DNA of 64,000 nt from Symbiodinium natans (taxonomy: Eukaryota; Sar; Dinophyceae; Suessiales; Symbiodiniaceae): positions 62,001-126,000 of the forward strand of contig CAJNDS010002576.1 of assembly GCA_905221605.1 (NCBI GenBank), in the 5' to 3' direction. This document shows positions 13,205 to 24,986 of the stretch, in pieces. How positions within the stretch are numbered: position 1 is the stretch's first letter; the number at the start of each line of letters is the position of its first letter. Both the position numbers and the translations under genes were made by a program. Under the pieces are notes generated by a model, which saw nothing but the letters and a program-made list of their open reading frames with translations, was not told the DNA's origin and ran no database searches.

Positions 13205-13843
13205 TTAAGGCTTGCGCCGAAGCCACGGCGACTTGCGCTCCTTCTGTGACCTCGACTTGCCGCTCCAAGTGGCAAAGATTGGGATCCTTAGTGCGTTCTG
13301 AGGCCGCCGTGGATACCCTGGATTCTGAACATCTGCAAGGTTGGCTCCATCCGGCTTGCGTCGGTTTTCCCTGTGTGGGGAGTGTTTGGAAAAGTCGTTT
13401 GGCAGTCGTGCTGCTGGAAGTGGCCGCAAGGCCAGCGGGCTTTGTGGATCTCTGTGGCTGAGGGTGCTCTGCCAGAAAAAAAACCCCGAACTCTCAATAA
13501 TTCCACTCCAAGAAGTAGATGCTGCTGAGGTCCTAGCCAGGTGAACGCAGGCCATGGGGATCAGCCACGATGCCGGTGCAAAGTTCTCGATACCCTGCAG
13601 ATATCTCTGAGATGCTTCGGGTAGTCTTTGGATAATATGCTTAGTGAGTTTGGTGTGGCCGGCTCCCGCCGCGACGCAAGATGTCCACAAGAAGTCTACG
13701 AGATGTCTGGGGACCTCAGAGAGGTTCTTGAGCTCAGAGGTCCTGTGGGATAAGTAGCTCCGTGCATAAGCAGGCCCGTGGTTTGCGCTCCGTCCCATCG
13801 CGACTGAAAGCATCAGATGTGAGCCTCTTCTTGCCGCAGCCAT
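13205..13843 (-). CDS. Hypothetical ORF, 212 aa, doubtful
   Basis: The longest open frame in the left quarter of the window, starting with Met-Ala-Ala-Ala-Arg-Arg. I recognise no domain, signal peptide or transmembrane segment. The C-terminal third is basic and rich in Arg, Lys and Pro. GC-rich DNA yields frames of this length by chance and there is no supporting context, so it may be a single exon or spurious. Confidence 0.2.
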   Translation of the reverse strand: MAAARRGSHLMLSVAMGRSANHGPAYARSYLSHRTSELKNLSEVPRHLVDFLWTSCVAAGAGHTKLTKHIIQRLPEASQRYLQGIENFAPASWLIPMACVHLARTSAASTSWSGIIESSGFFFWQSTLSHRDPQSPLALRPLPAARLPNDFSKHSPHRENRRKPDGANLADVQNPGYPRRPQNALRIPIFATWSGKSRSQKERKSPWLRRKP

Positions 13844-15047
13844 AGGCTCATAGGGCTCGGCTTGGATGCAGAAATGTGCAGATGTGTTTGCAGAGATGTT
13901 GCATCCGGTGCAGATGCCAACCTGGCATGACCTGGCCTACAAGCCAAGCCTGTTCCAGGAAGGGTCAGCCGACCATTCCGACATCCTCCGATCTTCCATC
14001 CCTGTGTGTTGTGCTCCGTTTTCCCCGAATGAGCACTCGTACAGGCGCTCGCCGCCCTGAGCGTGCGGCCTTGTTCAGGGGAGCTCGCATGTCACCACAG
14101 CTGTCGCTCGAGGCAGACCTGCCGCGCGACTCTGATTCCGATGTGCTTCATGCACGAGATGTTGTATACTCAGATATACTGAGCATACTGTCATCTTGTC
14201 ATTTTTGGTGTGGCGTCCCTAGGGCCTCGTAGGATGGCGCCTGCCGGGTGCGGCATGCTTGGAACTGCCTGGCCCGACGGAGCTTCGACTCTTTTGCACT
14301 TAACAGAGGCCACCCACCAAAGAGGAGCAAGGAACCCTATATAAACCCTATAAACCCTTATAAACCCTATAAACAAGCCCTATAAACCCCCTAAGCCTCT
14401 GCACCAGCTCGTTGCACTTAGTCGGGCTGATGGGGCTGCTCAGGGCTCTACCTTCAGGTGCCGAGCCTGCGAGTTCGGTGGCTTGTGAAGCTCCAGTGAA
14501 GCTCCGGCCTAGAGTCCACTGCTGTGCCAGAAGCTTCCAACCAGCCCTTCTCCGAGCCTGTGCCTGCGCTTGGATGCACGCCACTGCGGGCGACGCAGTG
14601 TGTGGGGTTGGGCAGCTGCCGCAGACGGATGTGTCGATATGTTGCTCCACGGACTCGATGACCCCCCCCCCAAAGTGATGCTGGGCTCCATTGCACGGCT
14701 CGAGTGCTGGAATTACCACAGCCAGCTGGCAAGTTACACTCCGCAGCTCGATGCACGCCCCTCATCCCTCCAGCGCACGCAGCTTGGCTCCCGGCATTGT
14801 GACCTCCAGTGCTCGAGCCACACACTGAGCTGCTCGGCATGTGCAGCTTGAACGTTCCTTTTGCCATGGCTTTACGGAAACCGGGCTCACGTACAGAACA
14901 TGCAGCCCGCAGATGCTCGAGATACTCGCGGAGGCGCACGACTCCGTGTAACACACGTCCAGCACCCCACACTTCAGCCCTTTCCACTAAAGCTGCAACT
15001 CCGCAGTGGGGGAAGGCTACAGGTGTCACGAGGGGCGCAGCCTGCGT

Positions 15048-15345
15048 GCACCACGTGGCCGATTTGCGTCCCGCATGCCTCGTCCGCGGCCTGCGACGGC
15101 GGCAGCGCAAGTCTCAAAGCGCCGCGCCGCGTGGGCCCCGGTCCCGGACTGCTAGGTGCAAAACTTGACTTTGTCCGTTCTCGGATGGCCTTGCCATGGG
15201 GTGTGAGAGCGCCCTTTGAGGGGGACCTGGCGCCGCTATGCGCCGCTAACACTGCTAACTGCTAACACTGTGCTTGCGCAGGTTCTTGCACAAGTGCTGC
15301 GCGAGGTGCCGCAGGCGGTGCTGCAAGCGGCACCGGCCGAGGGTG
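15048..15345. repeat. Direct duplication D, copy 1
   Basis: Shares with 15435-15735 the CACCACGTGGCCGAT block, the GTGGGCCCCGGTC block, the TTCTCGGATGGCCTTGCCAT block and the GCTGCAAGCGGCAC block in the same order, with indels between. No coding function was seen. Confidence 0.75.
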
Positions 15346-15434
15346 GAGGGGCACCCTCGCATGCTCGTCGCAACTTATAAGGCTTTGCAATTCTTAGCAT
15401 GAAAGGAGAGCCCCAAAGCTGCAATTGTCGCAGC

Positions 15435-15735
15435 CACCACGTGGCCGATCTGTGTCCCGCAGGCCTGGTCTGTGGCGTGCGACGGCGCCAGCGAAAGTCC
15501 CCGCGGAGGCTCGCCAAAGCGCCGTGCCGTGTGGGCCCCGGTCGCGGATTGCCCGGTGCAGAAAACTTGACTACACCATGATAATATTGCCATCCGACTC
15601 CGTTCTCGGATGGCCTTGCCATGCGAGCGTGAGAGCGCCCTTTGAGGGCGCCCTGGCGCCGCGAACACTGTGCTTGCACAGGTTCATGCACAATTGCTGT
15701 CAGGGTTGCCGCAGGCGTTGCTGCAAGCGGCACGC
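15435..15735. repeat. Direct duplication D, copy 2
   Basis: Second copy of 15048-15345 in direct orientation. It has a short extra piece before the TTCTCGGATGG block. Confidence 0.75.
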
Positions 15736-17599
15736 CTGAAATGAGAGCCCGCGTGCGCCCTGTGCCACACAGCTCCTTCAAACTTCTCATGTTGCCGCTC
15801 ATGATTCTCTCACGCATGGCCTCGGATCACTCGGCGTGTCGGACCATGTCGGACCCGATGCCAAGCAGAGATGTTTGGCGCGTGGTTGCCTTGTCCAGGC
15901 GCGTTTGAAGCGCTTCCCCTCCAGCGCTCGCTTGCTTTCAAGGGCTCGAAGAAAGCTCCGTGTGCACCGTGGTCGGTCCTCGACGTATCTCGACGTGCCT
16001 GTCGAAGTGCTGCCGCTGAGGATCTCATCAAATCCAACGAGCTGGCATGGGGAGAGACGGTCGGACAGGTGTTGGCATGTCTTGCCAAGCTTACAGACAC
16101 ATGCTGCCTGCCTGGCCAGCGTCCGAGCTGCAGCACAAAGGCTTCGCTGCCACGCTTCATGCAGTGCTTCTGGTGCACCAGCTCGATGAGGTCATGGCAT
16201 CACAAGGACAGCAACCGTCGTTTCCAGATGCCTTTCTCTCTGCACCACCTGACTGTGCACAGTCCCCTGTACCTGTGCTGAGGCAACTCAAGAGACCTCG
16301 ATCGGCTGGCTGTCTGCGGAAGCATGTCGCTATGGGCCCAGTGCATCCCAGAAGATCTTGGGACGTGCTCGGGAGAGGAATGTCATACCCCACCGTCAAT
16401 GCCACCTCACCAGGCGACAGCTCCTGATGAGTCTACACAGGGGATGCAGGCAGAGGCACCCTGCACACCATGCACCCCGAAGTGCACGAGTTGGATCGAG
16501 TTGGGTGCAGCAACTTTGGCTGCGATGTCGCGCCGCCAGCTTTTTGCTGTGACTGCTGCTGCCCCAGCGACGGAGCGAGATGGAGATGCCTGGTTCGGCG
16601 CTGTGTTCAATCAGCTGGCAGACGATGGCCAGATTGCAACGCCCTCCAGATTCAAGATGCGGCCAATACACCAAAGCCGAAGCCAAGCTTCTAAGTATCA
16701 TGACGCGGCGATCCACATGCGACATCCAAGGTCCCTGTTCCTAGAGGGCCCTACGGAAGGAAGTGGACACCTTGGAGCCCCTGTCTTGCAAAGCGGAAAG
16801 GCCTGTGTGCAGCTCAGCCGCTTGGTGGGTGGAGGAACACATGGTTCTGCGATGTTCTGCGCACAAACGATGCCTCCTATACCCCGCCGCGAAGACACGT
16901 AGACCTAGCTCACATAGAAACCCCCCTTGTGCATTCCTTGACGGCAGTCGCCTGCATTCAGAGGTCTGCCTGCTCCGCATTTCTGCCCGACCTAGTTTCG
17001 AGGACCTCTCTTCTTGCTGGCATGCCAGGCATGCCTTTTCTCACAGCTTTTGCAGGAGGGGTCCCCCCTCCCCCCCCCGCTTTTTAGCTCGTTGCACCAG
17101 GCTCGAACGAAGGCGAAGGCACGCAGTACCTGATGGATCAGTGGAGAGCCAATCAATGAGGATGAACCAGCTGAGTACCATCCTACGCATGCAAGCGAGA
17201 AAGAGTAGCTGTTTCTTACATGTCTTTCGGCATTCCTCGGCATGTTGTGGCATTGGTCAGTTCTTTTTTGGATGCGACGCTGACAGGAGGTTCACGCTGT
17301 ATTAAAATTTGCAGCGTCTTCGAGAACATATAGAATAAGTGTTAGTGTTGATAGAAGATTACATCAGGGTGAGCACCAAAAGAGTCGTCTAAAAAACCGC
17401 GTGCTGATACACCGATACACCGATGCACCGTTGCGTGCTCCAGGCATGGGGATCAACAAAAAGGATCAGCACTTATTATACAGATCAATAGAATATGAAT
17501 GAGGATCAAGAAATATCTGAAGGGTGCAGTTACTCTTAGTCGCTCAGCCTATCTCGATGGCTTCCGGGCTTCATGGCTTGTCTGCCAGCTTCTTTGGCT

Positions 17600-17684
17600 T
17601 CCTGGCTTGATCCTTCGATGTCCTATCATTGAGACGCAGAAGTCCCAAAGTGTCGGGGCCTTCGTATTGTTCACCCGCCAATAC

Positions 17685-17737
<53 letters not shown>

Positions 17738-17795
17738 ATGAACTAGATGCTGCGACAGTAATCGAAGTCAGTACGAGAGGAACACTTCTGGGGGG
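17600..17795 (+). pseudogene. 28S-type LSU rRNA fragment (3' domain)
   Basis: Contains the conserved cytosolic LSU rRNA strings CCTTCGATGTC, CCTATCATTG, GAACGTGAGCTGGGTTTAGA, CCGTCGTGAGACAGGTTAG and TTTTACCCTACTGATGA. It also contains the sarcin-ricin loop AGTACGAGAGGAAC near 17771, in the right order on the plus strand. The spacing is shortened and the flanks (before about 17600 and after about 17795) do not continue as rRNA. It is therefore a truncated, diverged copy, not a working gene. The eukaryote-specific wording of the motifs favours a nuclear over an organellar source. Confidence 0.75.
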
Positions 17796-17847
17796 CGGCC
17801 ACTTAGATTGCGGGCCGCATGTTTCGAGAGCTCTTCTGCCTCGTTTG

Positions 17848-17865
17848 CATTGTATATATATATAC

Positions 17866-17898
<33 letters not shown>

Positions 17899-17905
17899 TA
17901 TAAAC
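17848..17905. repeat. TA/TATATG microsatellite
   Basis: A low-complexity alternating TA run with interspersed G and C. Similar runs occur at 18330-18390 and 48310-48365. Confidence 0.85.
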
Positions 17906-18292
17906 AAATAGACCCCTCTCGCAGGGTGGTTTTCTCCCCCACCCCGCCCACCCCACCCACCCACCCCCACTCCCCTGTGCTAAAACCCTAACCCCAAACC
18001 CCAAAAAGCACCCGCTGCGGCCCCCCTTGCTAGGCTTACATCCGACCCCTCAAGCCGAAGGCCGACTTCCTAAAGCCTAAGCCCCAAACCCCAAACCCGG
18101 ACCCAAAAAACACCCGCCACCCTGTGTCCGGGCCCGCAAAAACCGGTCCCCCTACCCCGTAGCTTACATCCGACCCCTTTCACCCTGTGGGCCTGCCAGC
18201 CGTGAAAGCGCCACTTCTGCATCCCAACCCCAGAACCCAGCCAGCCCCCCCTGCTGCCCCCTCCACGCACCTCCGCATCGTGGGCTGGTGCA

Positions 18293-18327
18293 GACACTAA
18301 GTGCGTGCGAAGCACGCACGTGTGTCT
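18293..18327. repeat. Strong hairpin-forming palindrome
   Basis: GTGCGTGC (18301-18308) and GCACGCAC (18312-18319) are perfect arms around a GAA loop. An outer AGACAC / GTGTCT pair extends the stem. It is followed by TA-rich repeats. The role is unknown, and it could be a foldback end or terminator-like structure. Confidence 0.6.
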
Positions 18328-19059
18328 AGTATATACAAATATATATGTGTAATAACATGTACATATATGTATATATATATATATGTATCATGGATCCCTG
18401 ATTGCCTGTGAGGGCGGGTTTCTAGTTGCCTTGGTCGTTTTCCTTTCGATTGGGAGTTGAGCTCCAGCTGCTGAGGCCCTCAGACCTCGACCTACCCACC
18501 CTCCCCCCCCCCCCTCCCCCACACCCACCCAGCAAAAAAAGTTATGTAAAACGGATCGTACATGAGAGCTTTGACTGTACGACATGTCCAGCGTCCCCTT
18601 CTGCAACAGAAGTTTCGGGGTTTCGATTTCAAGGTGTCTTCGTGAGTGTGCTCACTTGCAATGTTTAGGAGCAACTCGGATTCGGGTTCAGCATTTGGTT
18701 GAAGCTATACGTTACCTTGCCGAGTGTTGCCAGATTTTTCAGAGCAACGATGCTGGCGACGGTCGTGTCACATTGCAGCTGTCAGCATTTGCCCCGACCC
18801 TTGTTTATACGTAACTTGTGTGATTGTGTGATTGCGAAATTTCGAAGCAACGGCGGGGATGGAACGAGTTCCTTTCCGTTGCGGCAGTCGCTGACGTCGA
18901 GAACTCTATTGATTCAGATGATGGGACGTAGAGTCAGGGATGAAGCATGATGGAGCAAGTACAGGTCCAACTTCTTGTGATGGGCTGGCAGTAGGTGGTC
19001 ATGCTGCCACTGGCGGGTCAGGAAAACTCTCAAAAATCTACCTACTTTGAAGAAAAGCG

Positions 19060-19200
19060 GCGCTACGACCACACGGCAGCTGTAAGGTGAGGGAAGGTCC
19101 TAAGGTAGCAAAATCTCTTGACAGGTAAGCTCGGTCCAGCATGAGCGGTGTACTGACGGCAAAAAACTGCACTACCCTCGTCTTTCAGCAATTGAGTCAT
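19060..19200 (+). pseudogene. Organelle-type LSU rRNA fragment (domain IV)
   Basis: The core GGTCCTAAGGTAGCAAAAT, followed by CTTGACAGGTAAG and GCATGAGCGGTG, matches the bacterial/organellar LSU rRNA domain IV pattern. The cytosolic form is worded differently here. Flanks do not extend the match. Alveolate mitochondrial LSU rRNA is naturally fragmented, so this could be a nuclear copy of a mitochondrial fragment. A plastid origin is possible. Boundaries are approximate. Confidence 0.55.
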
Positions 19201-19789
19201 CTTTGAATACAAGGACCCTTGAGCACTTCGCCGTTCATGCGTTCGTTCACCAAAACCCACAATCTAGGAAATCTCATGCGGTTTTGCTCACGCACGTTCT
19301 TTCTACTGTCTCTCTACAATGCCGCAAAGATGTCAGCGTAGCGCAGTGATAGGCTTGTAGAGTGAGAGCCCCAAGATGGGACCAAAAGTTCCCGTAAAAC
19401 CTCGTAAAACCCGGCAAATGAGGGAAGCCGCCTTGCCGAGCCGCAGGGAGGTGATGTGCCCTGGGCAGACCACCGGAGGTTCAAAGGGGTGGTTGAGAGT
19501 TTATAGAGCATCATACGGGGGTTCTTGCTGGGTTTGGTTTGAGGCGTGTGGCCCTAACCCTGACCCTAGACCCGAGCCGAACGACCGAACGACTTGCAGT
19601 GTCGGGTCTACGGTTTGACGTTGGGAAGTCATGGGGGGCTCTCTGTGCCCAAGGCATGGGCTTTTCGAGAAGTGCCTCGAAAAAGTGCTACCCATAATCA
19701 CTTGCAGCAAGACTGGCTTCAGGCATCGCTGTTCATAGTCCAAGCCGCTTTTGTGCTGCTCAGTGGCTTCCTGCATCTTCGTGCCGTTT

Positions 19790-20965
19790 ATGCCCATCGC
19801 CATGGATCTAGGGCTTGACGGTTTCGGCTTAGAGGAGGACATCCCGTTGCGCGGCTGGTCTATGAAGCGTGGGCACCGCAAGCGAGTGGAGGCTGCCAGC
19901 TGCCGTAAGGCGAAGAAGTCCGGCAAAGCGGGCGAGCAGTACGAGGCCTTGCAAACAGCTCAAGTACAGGAATTGGTGATCATCTATCAAGATGTGGTGA
20001 TGTACCGGTAGTGGCACTGTTGCAGGGGTTGCCTGCTCTTGCACAGAACTTGATCTAGCCAACACTAGTCTGCTTTCGTCCACACTGGTCAACGCTGGTC
20101 AACACTAGTCAACACTAATCAACACTAGTCAACACTCTTCAACACTCTTCAACACTGGAAGCTCAAGCTGCATTCGCGCTCTCCGTCGCAGGTGGGACTG
20201 GGGCGCTCCGTCACCAAGCGCAGTGTCCATTCTGGAGGCCGCCACTCATGGGACCAGGAGTTGCGCGTCCGTACCCGCCGGTACAAGTTGAGGCAGCAGA
20301 TGCACCAGGCAATCAACGAGATCTACGAGGCCGCAATGGAGGCTGAGTGCGCCTTCGAGGACTTGGAGGAAGACTTGGAGGAAGAAGAGAGGAAGCAGAT
20401 GAAGGAGATGGAAGAGATGGACAAGTGGGCGGCGAAGTGGGAGGACCTCGAGGTGGCCTCTGTGTGCACGTCCACCACGGCGGGTGGCTCCGAGCCCGCC
20501 TCCGGTGTCGCCGACTTCGCGGCCTCCGCACGGGCCCCATCGAGCCCGTCGCGCTCCTCCGTGGCCGACGCAACCGGGACATTCGGGACAGTCGCGCCCT
20601 CGCTTTCACCGTGGCTCGCGGCCCTCCGGCGGGCGGAGCTCCGGGCCCGGGAGTACGCGGACACCATGCAGCTTGCAGCGCAGCTGGAGAGGGAAGGTCG
20701 ACGGAGACGCCAGCGCCTGGTGCCTGAGAAGAAGAGCGAGATCGAGAGGCTGGCAGACGAGCTGAGCAGATTGTACCAAGTCAGGCTGTGCCACGATCAG
20801 ACCGAGCCTCTCACTCCTTTCGAGAAGCTTCGCTGGCAGTTTCTGAAGGACCACGCCCATGCCATCTGCCAGCCACTCTCCGGCTGCTACCTCGGCACTG
20901 GCAGGCAGTGGCAGTTGAAGCCAACACCTCTCGCTCCCGCCGTGGAGGACCCCGTCACAGAATAG
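19790..20965 (+). CDS. Two-exon acidic coiled-coil protein, hypothetical
   Basis: Exon 2 (20192-20965) is open for 257 codons but begins with GTG directly after an AG acceptor (CGTCGCAG). The upstream frame (ATG at 19790 or 19802) is in the same frame, with a GT donor at 19997. Removing 19997-20191 joins them in phase zero. The protein is basic at the N-terminus. Around 20340-20430 it is strongly acidic and probably coiled coil, rich in Glu, Asp, Lys and Met. A Ser/Ala-rich linker and an Arg/Glu helix follow. No catalytic motif or membrane segment is visible. The intron carries a 10-bp tandem repeat. The exon joining is inferred and transcript data would decide. Confidence 0.55.
20078..20158. 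repeat. 10-11-bp minisatellite within a predicted intron
   Basis: About eight copies of a unit close to TCAACACTAG (variants AACGCTGG, AACACTAA, AACACTCT) lie between the two predicted exons. Confidence 0.8.
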
Positions 20966-21018
20966 AGGGATGTCACGCTTGCCTTCGCAGTCGTGTTAGT
21001 GAAGCAGAGGGCATGTGT

Positions 21019-21110
21019 GGGTGTGAGAGAGTGAGAGAGTGAGAGAGTGAGAGAGTGAGAGAGTGAGAGAGTGAGAGAGGGAGAGGGAGAGAGGGAGAGA
21101 GGGAGAGGAG
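21019..21110. repeat. GAGAGAGT / GA microsatellite
   Basis: Tandem GAGAGAGT units grade into GAGAGG. A separate GAAGAAGGA-type purine run follows at about 21180-21260. ORFs reading through both (Arg/Glu/Gly or Ser/Leu runs) are repeat translations. Confidence 0.9.
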
Positions 21111-21260
21111 GCCCCCGCCATTTCGACCAGAATGTCACGAGACGCCTCGAAACCCGGCGCTCGCGCTTGAGGAAGGCCCTGCAGAAGAAGGAGAAGAAGG
21201 AGAAGAAGGAGAAGAAGGAGAAGAAGAAGAGAGGGAGGCGGAAGGGGAGGGAGGGGAGGG

Positions 21261-24210
21261 GGCGAGGGGCCGAGGGGAGGGCAGAGCCAGCCGACCCCCC
21301 TTGCGAAGGACAGGTTCCTCCAGGCCTGCGATCGTGCTGTTGCGGGCGAGCTGCAGCCGGCGCTTCATGGAACGAACGAGACGAATCTCCTGTCCATCTA
21401 CTCTCGTGGTCTACTCATCCCCGGCGAGTCAGGAATAAAGGTCGTGAATGGATCGGTACATGGCGTGGGAATCTACACAGCCTACACCCAAAGTGCAGGC
21501 CTGTCCTGGAGCTATTCCCGCGGCTTGTCTAGGCCTGTACTGGTCTGCGGGGTTCTGGACCCAAAGGCACGAAAGGATGGAGCAGACACTTCGCAGCTGG
21601 TGAACTACACATGCAGTGCGCGTATCTTCTTTCAGGAGGACATGGTCTCACCTTTGTTCGAGGCATGCATTGGCAGTGGGGATGCCACCACTGCAAGTGT
21701 GCCAAGACCCACCTTTGCGACTTCCAAGAAGCACCGCCTGGAACCGGAACCCGAAAAGAAGCCGAAAGGCCCGGGGCCGCGGACGCGGCTCGTGCGCAGG
21801 CGCGTTCCCCGGCGCTCGCCGCAGGCCTTCCTGGCCCGGCACGCGGCGCGCAAGCGGCAGAGTGTGAGCGCACCTCGCGTTGTAATGTACAGTGTACAGC
21901 CTGTGTACAGCTGCCGCTTCCCATAGCGCAAGGTTCCTCCTGCTTTCAGGAAGCCCATGCATTGGGCATTTGTGTACAGCATTTGATAATTTGATATGAT
22001 GCTCCCCGCTAGGGCGCAAGTTGAAGTCTTCTGAGGATGTGGTGAGCTGACGTACGCCTGTCATGCACTGCCGACACTATTTTCTGCAAAGGTGGAGGTC
22101 GACGTTCGCCTCGGCTGGTCCTCCACGCTTCTGGCTCCTTTGAAGCACTCTGGTCCGTTTGCCCAACAAGCCTTGAACCCCAAAACAGACCTCGCGCATG
22201 GAGACCGCGCCTGGCCAAACTCACACGTCTTCTTGCACTGCGCCTCGGCACCCAACGGCGCATGATTCGCATGATGGTAAATTCTCTACCATGGCCCGAC
22301 ACGTCCCGTCACCCTCCAACTCCCACTAAACACGCAGTTTTGGGGGCAGTTTTGGGCCTCCTTCAAGGGCTCTAGCGGTCTCTCTGCCCACAGGCTTGAG
22401 GGAATCGAAGGCCAGGTAGATGGCAGAGGGTGGCGGCTTGTTCTCCCTTCAGTCGCAGTGTTTAAGGCCACCGCAACGATGAGAGCACATGACAAAACTA
22501 ATTCGTGTCCAAGAGGGCTGCACCAAATCTCTGAGGCCTTTCCTGTTCTTGGAGGACGCTGTCCAAGCTGCGATCTCGACCCTCTAGGCCTGGCCCCCAA
22601 ACCCCCCCGGCCAGTAAGAGCCCTCGCAGCGGCGACGATGCCCTTGTTGGGGGTCCCTTTAGGGGGATTCTAATCTACTCGATTCTCAAAGGGGGTACCC
22701 CTCTTTTGCATTTTGGGAGATGCCCTATTCGCCGTGGATCCTTCAGTCACCCATTCAGAGTTTGTGAACATTTCGGACGGTTGACCGCTTTGGCAGGCCT
22801 TTGAAAGAGCCCCCTGAGTCTGCGGCGTTCCGCAATCTGCTGTGACTCTGAGGGCATTGCAGGCCTGGGGTGCGTGAGTTGGGGGGTTTGAGCTGGGTGT
22901 GGGAAGCACTCGCCACCATGCAGCCGAGGCTGCTAGGTTCTTTCGTAGACAGCAAGAAACAGCAGAAAGTCCCATGAGTAGACATCATGGGGTGTCCGAT
23001 CAGCAGCAGGCTTCTTCAATCTCGAGGCCTATACGGCCTGTACGCCCCTTCCGCTCCCTAAAACCCCCAAACCCTACTGAAAGGATGCAGGATGCAGGAT
23101 AGGCAGGCTGCTGACGCTGTCGCGCTCCATTCCCAGCAGGGTCTTTCTCGAGAGAATGGAAGTTCGAAGCCGCTCGAAGGCAAGTTTCCCCAGAGAGCCC
23201 TGGAGTTGACGTGAACCTGGGGGCCAACCACTGAACCTGTAGGCCCCATCTCAGCCCAAGAGTCTTGCACCGAGGCTCCTCTAGATAAACACAAGATGGG
23301 AGGGGGGGGTGGCAAGGGATCGGGTTTTTAGACAGGCTGTGCGCCAAATCCAGAAGGGCAGCAAGAAGAGAGGCCTTGTGATCTTGAGACGTTTCCGGCA
23401 GCCTTGCATCCACAAGTCCAGCAGCCCTATCACTATATTCCCCTTGTGAATTATTGTTTATTTTGATAATACACCCAAGAGGATATTAAAAGTAGTATTT
23501 TTATTAAGGTTCCAAGGGGAGTATAGCACACACACTCGCCATGTGGCCACCCGCCCAGGGTGTAGCAAGCGCATCCGCTACTTTAAATGACGCAACGTAA
23601 CACGATGTGACGGTTCGGTTTGGGTTTGTTTTTTGAACCAACGGTTCGGTTCACACGGCTCCGTTTTTTTGACCGGTTCGTGCAGTTCGGCTCGCGGTTC
23701 CTGACGGTAAGCAGCATAGCTTTTGTCACAAAGAGACGGGCGGCCTCTTTTTCTCCAGAACCGGTTTGTTTCCTTTGCCTTTGTTGATGTCCCAAGATGC
23801 CCAAACGAGAAACACTGGAGGCAGTTAGGGGGGCGGGGGTGGGGGGGCGGGAAGGCAGTACACAATTCGGCCCAACCAAGCCCCTGCACGCAAGGGAGAG
23901 CGAAGTCCCATGTAATCAGGTCCCCCTTCGTAAAGCATAAAGCCCTTTTGAAATCAATTGTTAGACGGCGGGAATGCCGGGGAGTACAACATTGATAGCC
24001 GCGAAGCCACCCACAAAGCACGGCTCACATGGTGCTGGTCCTGATAGCTGTATTGAATTTGTTAGTTTAAACGTTAAAGGACCAAAGAGAGCCATCATGC
24101 TGGGCTAACATCAGAATTTCAATGCAAGATGGGAGCCATGTTTGCGAAAAACATGGCTCTTTCACACACTTCACGAAGACATTAGCTCACAACATCATGG
24201 GCTGCACTTC
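21261..24210. other. No confident gene; short repeats
   Basis: Overlapping frames of 60 to 160 codons on both strands, with no domain recognised. It contains the AT-rich foldback element at 23,433-23,526 and little else I can support. Confidence 0.4.
23433..23526. mobile_element. Short AT-rich MITE-like foldback
   Basis: The arms CTATATTCCCCTTG (23433-23446) and CAAGGGGAGTATAG (23513-23526) are inverted with 13 of 14 matches, around an AT-rich centre. There is no coding capacity and no obvious target duplication. Confidence 0.55.
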
Positions 24211-24220
24211 CCCATTCTGC

Positions 24221-24330
24221 TTACTGTTGGTTAGCAGGGGAATGAGGGCGTTGGGGCCTTGTATATACCCTTAACTTATAGGGGTTATATAGGGTACCTC
24301 ATTCCCTCATTCCCGGCTGACCAACAGTAA
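24221..24330. mobile_element. MITE family M1, copy A
   Basis: Starts TTACTGTTGGTTAGCAGGG and ends with the inverse CCAACAGTAA. An internal GGGTACCTCATTCC block near 24290 recurs in the copies at 47,811 and 48,263. The middle is AT-rich. The family is non-coding and presumably mobilised by an unknown transposase. Confidence 0.75.
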
Positions 24331-24986
24331 TTCTTGTCACCCGGGTTTTCCCACACGGATTTGTCTCGTGGCAGCAGGGTCCGTTGCTGTGAAAAGGTCA
24401 ATTTAGAACATGGCCGAACGGCCAAACCTACAGCGCTCAAGGGCAGGGAGTTGACGTGAGGTCAAATCCAGATTCTGCAAGTCGTTGTACATGTTGAAGA
24501 CTTGTCGATGTTCGTCTGCAGCTTTGTAGCGCTCAGCAAGTGAAAGATGTTGCAAGAGCTTCGAAGTCGCAGTTCTGCGGCCGGTTGTACGGCCAACGAA
24601 CAACTGTTGCAGTGGTTGAAGAGTGTGTTATACTCGGCTGCTGACGCTGGCTTCGAATGCTGCCATGGTTGGATTGGCGAAGGGAATGACTCGAATGACC
24701 GAAAGGGAATAAAAGCATCACACAACCTCGAAGGACGTGTGCTGTCAGAAATAAGAGACCGAGAATCTTTACATCCGGCCACTGTGCAGTGGTCCGGTAT
24801 TTATGTGAAGCGCACTGTGTTGTTCGCAAGCAGACGACCTCAAATATTTAAGTTGTTTCCTGCTGGACTTTATTCTTCTTAGGACGGGGTGCGGAGGGTG
24901 TGGCGGTTCTATCGCATAAGGGTGAAAGGGTTATCAGAACCACAGGACTCCGAGGCTGGCAGTTCTCCGGTTCTTCCACGGCGGAG

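Larger units (their letters stand above)
12987..17599. other. Gene-poor stretch, no confident gene
   Basis: Apart from the doubtful 212-aa minus-strand frame, this holds overlapping frames of up to about 220 codons on both strands with no recognised domain. A direct duplication lies at 15.0-15.7 kb, and degenerate TATAAACCC repeats near 14,338-14,390. Confidence 0.45.

Noticed and set aside
14454-15817. Minus-strand ORFs of about 190-220 codons
   Set aside because: They cross a direct duplication, show no domain, and compete with equally long frames on the plus strand.
17727-18004. Minus-strand ORFs with Tyr-Ile repeats
   Set aside because: Translation of the TA microsatellite at 17,848-17,905.
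19330-19400. tRNA-like GCGTAGCGCAGTGATAG stretch
   Set aside because: Resembles a tRNA D-arm start, but no acceptor stem, anticodon arm or T-arm could be paired.
21444-22302. Cluster of overlapping ORFs of 80-160 codons
   Set aside because: All three frames on both strands are open here because of GC-rich composition; no domain or codon signal favours one.
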